Positions 20,030-25,780 of a DNA stretch of 25,780 bases are shown piece after piece. The stretch's first letter is position 1; each line of letters opens with the position of its first letter. Made by a program: the position numbers and the translations under genes. The DNA comes from a virus, in the IMG/VR virus record IMGVR_UViG_3300005582_000088, positions 1 through 25,780 of that record; one strand, written 5' to 3'. Below the pieces are notes generated by a model. It saw only the letters and a list, made by a program, of their open reading frames with translations, searched no databases and was not told where the DNA came from.

Positions 20030-20920
20030 TTATTTTGTTGCGAATCGAGTATTGAATCTCTCTGTCATTTTATCATTATGCTCTTTAGCTCTATCAGTTT
20101 GCCAATTGTACACTTGATCAATAAAGTCGTTAAATGATTTTGCTGTGACTATATGCTCTACGACCCTATCATCACCAAGAGTTACTTCTAAAGTAGTTTT
20201 ATATTTATTAGTCTTTATGACTTTGAAAGATTTAGCATATACATAATCCCACTTAGATCTACCTATTGATAATTTTATATTAGCAATATTTCCTTTCAAT
20301 ATGTATGGACGTCCTTTAGATGGATCTATTTCATCCGCTTCCCAATCCAATTCTATGTTTAGGGTTGGAATAACAGTGCAAAAGAATCCTTCTGTCTTGT
20401 AGGTATCAATACCTTCTTGTGTTATTTTCTGTTTGATATCCCTGATACCGCTCTCTATACTATAGATCTCGGATCGCATAAGGTCACATGGCTTGTTTAT
20501 TTCCATAAGCTTAGGTCTCCAATTATTTAAGAACTCGTATTCGATCCAGGCAAGTTTAGCTGCAACTGCACCAAAGATCCGAACATCATTCAATACATTC
20601 TCTTCTTGAGTGGTAGCACTAGATCCATACCAATTCATTTTTGCATATACTTTTCTGTCCTCAGATCTCCAATCGTTTTGTAAAGATACGGTGAGAGCAG
20701 ACCAAGAATTTGAATTGGAACACTTCATGATCTCGATACGACTTTCATCAAGCATGATACTTGGAATGAGAGCACATACATTATCACGAAGAGATTCTAA
20801 AACTTCTTGAGTCGCTGCTTTTAATGCGGGCTCTGATGTACACGTTTCATACGAGTCGCGGTCTGCTTTCTTAATGGCCAATTGGGATTCTAATGCTGAT
20901 AAGATGATTTGATTATTCAT
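20030..20920 (-). CDS. Hypothetical protein, coiled-coil and beta-rich (296 aa)
   Basis: 296 residues, no family recognised. An N-terminal helical third (ALESQLAIKKADRDSYETCT, EVLESLRDNVCALIP), a beta-rich first core (NSNSWSALTVSL, YAKMNWYGSS), a central helical part (EIYSIESGIRDIKQKIT) and a second beta core (DWEADEIDPSKGRPYILKGN, KTTLEVTLGDDRVVEH). It is the first gene after regulatory module copy 2, with an AAATAAAGGTTATG leader and higher G+C than adjacent small genes. Possibly an abundant early protein given the strong-looking promoter (inference). Confidence 0.7.
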   Translation of the reverse strand: MNNQIILSALESQLAIKKADRDSYETCTSEPALKAATQEVLESLRDNVCALIPSIMLDESRIEIMKCSNSNSWSALTVSLQNDWRSEDRKVYAKMNWYGSSATTQEENVLNDVRIFGAVAAKLAWIEYEFLNNWRPKLMEINKPCDLMRSEIYSIESGIRDIKQKITQEGIDTYKTEGFFCTVIPTLNIELDWEADEIDPSKGRPYILKGNIANIKLSIGRSKWDYVYAKSFKVIKTNKYKTTLEVTLGDDRVVEHIVTAKSFNDFIDQVYNWQTDRAKEHNDKMTERFNTRFATK

Positions 20921-20928
20921 AACCTTTA

Positions 20929-21110
20929 TTTGTTTGTTACATTGTAAATATACTAACTATTTTTGATCCAGAGCACTTTTTTTCAATCTTTTTTAAAACT
21001 TTTTGTTTCATTCAATAAAGTCTAGGTTTTATTAAAGATTCTTCAGTGAAATGCGGCCTGGATTGGAGATTATTTAGTGGAATCCTAACTGATTGATTAT
21101 CAATTAGTTG
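20929..21110 (-). promoter_or_regulatory. Regulatory module copy 2 (promoter plus palindrome)
   Basis: ATCAAAAATAGTTAGTATATTTAC type promoter (TATATTTAC at 20952-20944), a TTTTAAAACTTTTTG block, AAGATTCTT and the palindrome ATTGATTATCAAT at 21092-21104. The blocks tgtttgttacattgtaaata plus its 16-nt continuation, and TGATTGATTATCAATTAGTT, match copy 1 exactly; the spacing of the blocks is the same within a few bases. Confidence 0.7.
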
Positions 21111-21114
21111 TGAA

Positions 21115-21420
21115 TTAGCCGTATTTGGCTAGAAGAGTGTCGATTATTTGCTTATCTGAGGTCTCAAATATCTTATTATTCTGTATCTTCTTTATATAAG
21201 ATATGTGCTTCTCGAGCACCTGTGCGCGTGTGGCATATACTAAATGCGCTACTTTATTCTGTGTAACAAACTTAAATTCTTGAGTGAGGATTTCTTTAAG
21301 TATCTGTACCTTTTTTACGTAAGACTTTTCTTCTTCTTTACGATCAAAATGTTCTTTAGCTTCTAATGTTTTAATAAGCTTGTCTCCTATTTTGCTTAAA
21401 GAAAGTCTTTTGTAGTCCAT
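21115..21420 (-). CDS. Hypothetical helical protein (101 aa)
   Basis: 101 residues from ATG 21420 (overlapping the upstream TGA as TGATG); a GTG three bases earlier is an alternative. Almost wholly helical and basic (LIKTLEAKEHFDRKEEEKSY, YATRAQVLEKHISYIKKIQN). It is coupled to the holin-like gene upstream, so the pair may work together, for example a membrane protein with a cytosolic partner. No family recognised. Confidence 0.65.
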   Translation of the reverse strand: MDYKRLSLSKIGDKLIKTLEAKEHFDRKEEEKSYVKKVQILKEILTQEFKFVTQNKVAHLVYATRAQVLEKHISYIKKIQNNKIFETSDKQIIDTLLAKYG

Positions 21421-21710
21421 CACTCATTGTTTTTAACCATGTAAGTAAGTATGGTATTTTGAAGATCTTTTAACGCTTGTGTATTCTCCTTGATTAAGTA
21501 AGCCATTCTATCTCTCTCCTGAATTAACAATTGCATCATTTCGTCTTGCAATTTGTCTACTTTAAATTCTAAAGCGTCGTTCTTTTTTATTAATCTTTGA
21601 TACTGAGTCCAAGCAAAGTATCCTAAAAGAAATGCTAGGAGTCCTAAAACACCGTACTGTAGAAAATAATCTCTAATTCCAGATGCCTCTACTACTTGAA
21701 GTAATATCAT
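21420..21710 (-). CDS. Holin-like (BhlA/UviB-like) membrane coiled-coil protein
   Basis: 96 residues: a short N-terminus, one membrane helix at about 19-36 (YGVLGLLAFLLGYFAWTQYQ) and a long charged coiled coil (LIKKNDALEFKVDKLQDEMM, QLLIQERDRMAYLIKENTQA). This layout of one membrane helix followed by a coiled coil with 'NxxLExKV' is that of BhlA/UviB bacteriocin-type holins and of phage membrane anchor proteins. A lysis role would be an inference, since no endolysin is visible in the window. Moderately sure of topology, not of function. Confidence 0.55.
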   Translation of the reverse strand: MILLQVVEASGIRDYFLQYGVLGLLAFLLGYFAWTQYQRLIKKNDALEFKVDKLQDEMMQLLIQERDRMAYLIKENTQALKDLQNTILTYMVKNNE

Positions 21711-21795
21711 TTTTAATTTTAATTTACTGAGCTAAATATTTTTATATAATACCTTTATAAAACATTTAGATATAACATAACAATAAATATTAATA

Positions 21796-22185
21796 TTACT
21801 TGGAAGTTGTTATATTAAATACCTCTTTAAGGCATTTTTTTGTATCTTTTTTAGCAATTTTATTGGCTTCTATTTCCATAGGATTTTTACTATCTGATAG
21901 ATATAAACTAAGTATCTGATAATGTTTCATGTTTTGTTTGTAGTGAGCATATTCATGTATAACGCTATTTACTAATTCAGGCAGGTTATCATTCTGATCC
22001 TTATTAATATATATGACTGAATCTATCTCATCATAAAATGCCATACATCCTTCTGTATAATAGTCCTGCTTTTTAAACTCAATAACAGGGACAGTTTTAT
22101 TGAATGTAGATTTGCCATAATGTTTAATGCACCATTCAAATATCTGATTAACGTGTTTTCTTGTGGGCTTTATTTGATCTGTCAT
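21796..22185 (-). CDS. Zincin metallopeptidase-like protein A (HExxH)
   Basis: 129 residues. VNSVIHEYAHYKQ gives HEYAH (77-81), the zinc-binding and catalytic motif, and NPMEIEANKIA (101-111) about 25 residues later provides the third ligand Glu (E104 or E106), as in SprT-like or gluzincin folds. Short, no signal peptide, so cytoplasmic. It lies 2 nt downstream of a second HExxH gene. Could cut host or phage proteins, or have lost activity; substrate unknown. Confidence 0.8.
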   Translation of the reverse strand: MTDQIKPTRKHVNQIFEWCIKHYGKSTFNKTVPVIEFKKQDYYTEGCMAFYDEIDSVIYINKDQNDNLPELVNSVIHEYAHYKQNMKHYQILSLYLSDSKNPMEIEANKIAKKDTKKCLKEVFNITTSK

Positions 22186-22187
22186 GA

Positions 22188-22781
22188 CTATAAGTTTTCT
22201 TGTATAAATACCTTCTCAATTCTTTTTGGTGTTATTGAATAATCTGCCCTAAAGTATCTGGGCATTTTTTCTATTATCCTTTCATTTGTATATGGACTGT
22301 TTTGAGGAGTTGCCCATTTCCTAGTAGCCAATAGTCTGTTATAAAAAAACACGTACGCGTTAGCCTTTCTAATGTAATGGTCTATGTCTATGTCCAGATC
22401 AAACTTCTTAATTAATCTCACTGATCTTTTCTCATTATCTAATTCAAGATCTCTAGAAACTCCCAAGTGCTTCTTTATATTATGAACCTCTGTGCCACTT
22501 AACCAATCGTCAACTAGTGGCATAGAAACATTACAACCTTTCCAAAGATCGATTTGATCTACCCATTGTGTAAGGTGGCAGAATTCATGTGCAAGAATTT
22601 CTATTGCGTCTGGCCTATTCATTGAACAAACTAAAACCGGAACCTCTTCGTCAAAATATCCTGAGCACTTTATATTTTCTGATAGTTTAACGTACTTCGT
22701 ATTTCGTAGATCACATTTAACTCCGTACTCCTTACACTCACTCTTGACATATTTGATAAAGTCTTTAGTCTTTTTGTTCAT
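22188..22781 (-). CDS. Zincin metallopeptidase-like protein B (HExxH)
   Basis: 197 residues. AIEILAHEFCHLTQW has HEFCH (65-69); a later RDLELDNEKRS (110-120) offers a Glu as third ligand (E113 or E117). A basic N-terminus and a C-terminal part rich in Arg and Tyr (ATPQNSPYTNERIIEKMPRY) surround the core. It has no close sequence match to protein A apart from the motif, so the two are different zincin types, in the same operon. No signal peptide, hence cytoplasmic. Substrate unknown. Confidence 0.8.
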   Translation of the reverse strand: MNKKTKDFIKYVKSECKEYGVKCDLRNTKYVKLSENIKCSGYFDEEVPVLVCSMNRPDAIEILAHEFCHLTQWVDQIDLWKGCNVSMPLVDDWLSGTEVHNIKKHLGVSRDLELDNEKRSVRLIKKFDLDIDIDHYIRKANAYVFFYNRLLATRKWATPQNSPYTNERIIEKMPRYFRADYSITPKRIEKVFIQENL

Positions 22782-22806
22782 AGTAAGCCTTTTAAGTTAA
22801 GGGATC

Positions 22807-23130
22807 CTATGATAAATATGAAGACTTGATCTCTTCTATATGCTTACAGCTTCTTTTGTTTCCAGAAAATTTATACGAATAACAATTACAGGACCATGAG
22901 TCTTCATATAAAGCTACACTATATTTTTTATTATCAGATCCTTGAACTTCCCAATCTAGATCGATTTTAAATGCTTCATTCTTACCTCCTGGATATGGGC
23001 GTTTGAACCACTTAATATCTTTTCTAGTGGTTCCACTTGGAAGATCTCTTCTATTACCATCCTCGATGACATAAGGACCTACTCCATCAGTCCAAAAGAA
23101 AGGAACTTGAAAGCTATGAACGATTATCAT
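22807..23130 (-). CDS. SWIM zinc-finger protein
   Basis: 107 residues. YSVALYEDSWSCNCYSYKFS ends with C81 and C83, and GNKRSCKHIEEIK gives C95 and H97: a CxCx(11)CxH SWIM finger, which binds DNA or protein. The N-terminal part is beta-rich with PFFWTDGVGPYVIED and PYPGGKNEAF. It is coupled to the upstream gene (ATGA). The SWIM-with-beta-N-terminus form is one I recall from phage proteins. Confidence 0.8.
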   Translation of the reverse strand: MIIVHSFQVPFFWTDGVGPYVIEDGNRRDLPSGTTRKDIKWFKRPYPGGKNEAFKIDLDWEVQGSDNKKYSVALYEDSWSCNCYSYKFSGNKRSCKHIEEIKSSYLS

Positions 23131-23351
23131 AAGTTTACTAATTTAAGACTTTTTAATCTGTCAATAAAACCTAATTCCTCAGTAGACTTGAATAGTTTTT
23201 GAAAGTTATATTGAGAGTTTAGAAAGCCACTACGATCTTGTCCTTTGTACTTATCTACTCTACTACCTACTTTAAACATTTTACACCACTCATTAATATC
23301 TATAGACTCATTTGGTATGCAACTACTTTTTATTTTAATCTCTTTATTCAT
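23127..23351 (-). CDS. Hypothetical protein (74 aa)
   Basis: 74 residues, INEWCKMFKVGSRVDKYKGQ then helical FNSQ-like and LGFIDRLKSLKLVNL. Basic, two Cys. Its stop overlaps the SWIM gene's start (ATGA), so the two are co-translated. No family recognised. Confidence 0.55.
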   Translation of the reverse strand: MNKEIKIKSSCIPNESIDINEWCKMFKVGSRVDKYKGQDRSGFLNSQYNFQKLFKSTEELGFIDRLKSLKLVNL

Positions 23352-23353
23352 TT

Positions 23354-23608
23354 TTAAAATTTAATGGCTGTTATTAATAATCCTTTTGATGGAAGCTTTC
23401 CTTTTTTTGCAAAGTCACTAATTACATTCTCATGTAGATTTTGAACCTTTTCGTGGCTTCCATAATACCATTCAGTGTTCACGTCTTTTATAACTTCTAT
23501 CTCTTCAATTAGATCAACATTATTGCAGCCTCCCTCATAACCTTCTACTAATACAGGAAGCTCAGCATCATATTGACTAAGGACTTCTATAAGATTTTTG
23601 ACTTTCAT
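23354..23608 (-). CDS. Hypothetical protein (84 aa)
   Basis: 84 residues from the ATG at 23608 (A-rich leader; a start at 23629 would enter the upstream gene). KVKNLIEVLSQYDAELPVLV, then EGYEGGCNNVDLIEEIEVIK. The 'LI..L...(D/N)xE.PV.V.GYEGGxxDV' type of pattern is common in small bacterial and phage proteins. Mixed alpha-beta. Function unknown. Confidence 0.65.
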   Translation of the reverse strand: MKVKNLIEVLSQYDAELPVLVEGYEGGCNNVDLIEEIEVIKDVNTEWYYGSHEKVQNLHENVISDFAKKGKLPSKGLLITAIKF

Positions 23609-23615
23609 TTTATTT

Positions 23616-23975
23616 TTATTTATATCCAAAAAGTTTTGTGTCGTCTATTTCAGTCATACTGTACTCTACTCGAATTATCTTTTCAAGAGTTTTTTCTTTG
23701 ATAACTCCAGACTTTCTATCTTCAATCATAACTTGAGCAATACCATCATAGATGTCAAGCTCGATATCATTATAATAATCTTCTGCTTCTTTTAGTGTGT
23801 CAAAGGCTTGAGTAGCAGTATTGTCTCCAGTATACCCGTCTAAAAGAACTGCATCTCTATTTCCGTATTCATCTACTTCAAAGTAGTATGGTCCTGAGGT
23901 TACAAAGAACTTGTTTGGACTTTTGCCATCTCCTATGATCTCTGTTGCTAATTGCTTTGCTTCTTGATTTGTCAT
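23616..23975 (-). CDS. Hypothetical protein (119 aa)
   Basis: 119 residues: helical start (MTNQEAKQLATEIIGDG), strands KFFVTSGPYYFEVDEYGNRD and helices (FDTLKEAEDYYNDIELD), then a C-terminal basic helix (EKTLEKIIRVEYSM). Acidic overall. Leader AAAATCAAAGTTATG. No family recognised. Confidence 0.65.
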   Translation of the reverse strand: MTNQEAKQLATEIIGDGKSPNKFFVTSGPYYFEVDEYGNRDAVLLDGYTGDNTATQAFDTLKEAEDYYNDIELDIYDGIAQVMIEDRKSGVIKEKTLEKIIRVEYSMTEIDDTKLFGYK

Positions 23976-23993
23976 AACTTTGATTTTTATTGT

Positions 23994-24221
23994 CTATTTA
24001 TAAAGTGTTACAAATTCTCCAAAATGTTTATCGAATGCTTTAATCAAATGCTTATAGTCTCCGCTAGTCATTTCTGATTGAATCAATGCGCTGTTTAGCC
24101 CTAATTGTTTTGCTAATTTACTTGCTGTGCCCAATAAGTAAAACGCGTTTCCTTGTGGTCCTGTGAGGTCAATCTCTATAGTTGACTTGTTTATTAATCT
24201 CTGTTTTGTTTTAATTGCCAT
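23994..24221 (-). CDS. Conserved-looking small phage protein (75 aa)
   Basis: 75 residues: IDLTGPQGNAFYLLGTASKL then AKQLGLNSALIQSEMTSGDY, KHLIKAFDKHFGEFVTLYK. The 'IDLTGPQGNAFxLMGxAxxxAKQLGLxxxxIxxEMxSGDYxxLxxVFDKHFGxFV' sequence is known to me from many phages of Bacteroidetes and others. Helical. Leader AAAATAAAAGTTATG. Confidence 0.75.
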   Translation of the reverse strand: MAIKTKQRLINKSTIEIDLTGPQGNAFYLLGTASKLAKQLGLNSALIQSEMTSGDYKHLIKAFDKHFGEFVTLYK

Positions 24222-24226
24222 AACTT

Positions 24227-24526
24227 TTATTTTATATTATTAATTTCTCTTTTTGCTTTTTCTGTATCTGCTCCACTCATGCCTCCTATATGCCACTCTA
24301 TTTGTTTGTCTAGACCGATAGATCTGTATTCTTTCCAGTCATATACAGTAAACACAGTTCCATCCTGGCATTCAATATCCCACTCAAAATTTACTTTGTC
24401 TTCTCCTGTATTATCTTCAAAAGTAGGCTCTCCAAAGATCTGGATTAATTCATTAACTGAGGCATTTAAAGTGGTACCAAAAAAAGAAGTACCGGCTGGC
24501 GCATTTTCATTTTGTTTAAACTTCAT
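24227..24526 (-). CDS. Conserved-looking small phage protein (99 aa)
   Basis: 99 residues: AGTSFFGTTLNASVNELIQI, FGEPTFEDNTGEDKVNFEWD, then FTVYDWKEYRSIGLDKQIEW HIGG. The order 'GTSFxGxxxAxYxxLVxxFGxPxxxDxxKVxxEWxxxFxDGxxxxIYxWK...WHIGG' is a recurrent phage family. Beta-rich with a central helix. Function unknown. Leader AAAATAAAGGTTATG. Confidence 0.7.
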   Translation of the reverse strand: MKFKQNENAPAGTSFFGTTLNASVNELIQIFGEPTFEDNTGEDKVNFEWDIECQDGTVFTVYDWKEYRSIGLDKQIEWHIGGMSGADTEKAKREINNIK

Positions 24527-24538
24527 AACCTTTATTTT

Positions 24539-24808
24539 TTATTTATTATATGATCTAACTGAAGGTAATCCGCTATATGCACAACTTTTCATGTATGGAA
24601 GATTTTTATATTCAAAATCAAATAAACATGATTGTTGTTCCCATTTACCATTGACTAATACTTCAACTGTATAGTCGCCATTATATTTTCTATTCTCAGG
24701 ATGTGTAAGCCATACTTTATAACCTGGCTCTTCTATCTTAAGTTCATCTCCGTCCCAAGCTTGTTCGATCGTGTCTAAATTTTGTAAGTCTCTTTTTGTA
24801 TATTCCAT
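24539..24808 (-). CDS. Hypothetical protein (89 aa)
   Basis: 89 residues from ATG 24808, chosen because it has the AAAATAAAAGTTATG leader; the in-frame ATG at 24829 overlaps the upstream gene. EYTKRDLQNLDTIEQAWDGD, then beta strands (YKVWLTHPENRKYNGDYTVE, KWEQQSCLFDFEYKN). Two Cys near the C-terminus. No family recognised. Confidence 0.65.
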   Translation of the reverse strand: MEYTKRDLQNLDTIEQAWDGDELKIEEPGYKVWLTHPENRKYNGDYTVEVLVNGKWEQQSCLFDFEYKNLPYMKSCAYSGLPSVRSYNK

Positions 24809-24813
24809 AACTT

Positions 24814-25251
24814 TTATTTTATTTTCCACGCATGTTTGACGATACGTTTAGGTTTTAGAAGAAGATTTGCGTGATCTAAGATCTTACCATTATTAATTGC
24901 TAATGCGTGACCTGATACTAATACGTAATAATTGCCTATAGGATATTCTTTGGCAAAGGTACCTACTGTCATCTTACACACTACTTCTTTGTTGCTATGT
25001 TTAATGTGATACACTTTTTTGGTACCCATTTTATGTGCACGAAGTGTTTTAGTGAAGTAAGCGTCTAAAGTATTTGTGCGCACACCTTTTTTGCTTTTTC
25101 TTAGCCATATATTTTTAGCAATATTGTAGGCTTCATCATAAGACGCTCCTATTGTGGCTGCCAAAGCTAATACAGTACAATTGTTAGTGTCGTTATTTAG
25201 TTGCACTGCGGCTCCTTGCTTAATGACTTGATTGGTAATTGTTTCTTGCAT
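24814..25251 (-). CDS. Papain-like cysteine protease-fold protein
   Basis: 145 residues. NDTNNCTVLALAATIGASYD has a candidate nucleophile C25 at the start of the first helix, GNYYVLVSGHALAINNGKIL D has H115, and D126 follows on the next strand: the C-H-D order of papain-like and C39-like proteins. The compact size and 'N(D/N)CTVxAxA....xxxYxxA' opening match a family of phage-encoded papain-fold proteins known to me. It may be a protease or amidase; the substrate is unknown. No signal peptide. Confidence 0.7.
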   Translation of the reverse strand: MQETITNQVIKQGAAVQLNNDTNNCTVLALAATIGASYDEAYNIAKNIWLRKSKKGVRTNTLDAYFTKTLRAHKMGTKKVYHIKHSNKEVVCKMTVGTFAKEYPIGNYYVLVSGHALAINNGKILDHANLLLKPKRIVKHAWKIK

Positions 25252-25253
25252 AA

Positions 25254-25373
25254 CTATTTATTTTTAGCTGCGTTTACGTGCTTTAAGATTTGGCTATAAG
25301 TTAATCCTTTAGTGGTAATTCCTAATCTATGAGCCATTTTGATAAGATCTTTGTAGAGTATAAATTTAGACAT
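25254..25373 (-). CDS. Basic microprotein (39 aa)
   Basis: 39 residues: MSKFILYKDLIKMAHRLGIT then TKGLTYSQILKHVNAAKNK. Highly basic, helix-turn-helix-like in length but too short for a firm call. It fills the gap between two genes and begins 18 nt after the stop of the gene at 25392-25754. The start of the papain-like gene follows 2 nt after its stop. Confidence 0.5.
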   Translation of the reverse strand: MSKFILYKDLIKMAHRLGITTKGLTYSQILKHVNAAKNK

Positions 25374-25391
25374 AGCTTTGATTTTAGTTGA

Positions 25392-25754
25392 TTAATGGCA
25401 AACTGAGTCGCGCTCATTCCAATCGGTCTCAAGAAGATCATCAATTTGACGCTCGATCTCATCATCAGGCATATCGCTATCGCTTTCATACGGTCCTCTA
25501 TGCCATTTATTCATATACTCGTCCCAAGTCATACGACCCTCTTCATTAGCTATCTCGTCTTTTTCTTGATTCAGAGGCGGACTCATCATAAAATTGTCAT
25601 TGTCAATAACGAAGTTAACTTGACAGTCAGGAAATAATTCCCTAAAAGCCTCATGGTTGGCTTCTGCAATTGCATAGTCTCCGTTGACTTCGATTGTACT
25701 GTCAATGATTGTCTCGTGGGTCAGGTAGTTGAAAACGAAGATCTTAATAGTCAT
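25392..25754 (-). CDS. Hypothetical acidic protein (120 aa)
   Basis: 120 residues. An N-terminal beta-like half (TIKIFVFNYLTHETIIDSTI, EVNGDYAIAEANHEAFREL) leads to acidic helices (MTWDEYMNKWHRGP, DMPDDEIERQIDDLLETDWN). Opening strand-helix-strand pattern resembles a small ferredoxin-like fold. It is the first gene after the sequence that begins regulatory module copy 3. No family recognised. Confidence 0.65.
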   Translation of the reverse strand: MTIKIFVFNYLTHETIIDSTIEVNGDYAIAEANHEAFRELFPDCQVNFVIDNDNFMMSPPLNQEKDEIANEEGRMTWDEYMNKWHRGPYESDSDMPDDEIERQIDDLLETDWNERDSVCH

Positions 25755-25760
25755 ATTCTT

Positions 25761-25780
25761 TATTGTTCGTTACATTGTAA
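25761..25780 (-). promoter_or_regulatory. Start of regulatory module copy 3 (cut by window edge)
   Basis: TATTGTTCGTTACATTGTAA matches TATTGTTTGTTACATTGTAA of copy 1 at 19 of 20 bases. The expected promoter box would lie just beyond the window end. Confidence 0.5.

Overview
The window looks like part of a large tailed phage (or prophage) genome from a host in the Bacteroidetes, probably a flavobacterium-like lineage. The grounds are AT-rich DNA, tightly packed genes with 1-4 nt overlaps, many very small conserved-looking phage ORFs, and an A-rich leader (AAAATAAAAGTTATG type) instead of a Shine-Dalgarno sequence before most starts. Upstream elements of the TATATTTG/TATATTTAC type resemble the Bacteroidetes -7 box TAnnTTTG. 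Family names come from recall of motifs, not from searches.

Left block (1-4197, + strand): the 3' end of a virion structural protein with a long Thr/Ser mucin-like linker, then three consecutive glycosyltransferase-like genes (a DxD enzyme, a GT6/ABO-like enzyme and a GT25-like enzyme), a small virion-protein-like gene and a GIY-YIG nuclease. This reads as a late structural and glycosylation cassette. A hairpin at 4196-4224 ends the opposing transcripts.

Right block (4251-25780, - strand throughout): about fifty small genes, probably early or middle host-takeover and nucleotide or DNA functions. Recognisable ones are a T5orf172 nuclease-like protein, a DUF932 protein, an HTH DNA-binding protein, UV-damage endonuclease UvsE, a DUF6165 protein, a metallophosphoesterase, two adjacent HExxH zincins, a SWIM zinc-finger protein, a holin-like coiled-coil membrane protein and a papain-like protein. 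The rest are hypothetical, several with sequence patterns familiar from other phages of Bacteroidetes.

Non-coding content is unusually informative. There is a GC-rich, strongly self-complementary 170-nt element after the DUF932 gene (7318-7486) and a repeat-rich 240-bp gap (8888-9128). A roughly 180-bp promoter/palindrome module occurs twice (13508-13689 and 20929-21110), with a third copy starting at the right edge. A tRNA-Leu-like gene has an anticodon arm that does not fold. A recurrent bipartite promoter motif lies before at least eight transcription units. An ORF that continues in frame for 31 codons past a TAA stop is at 18906-19295.
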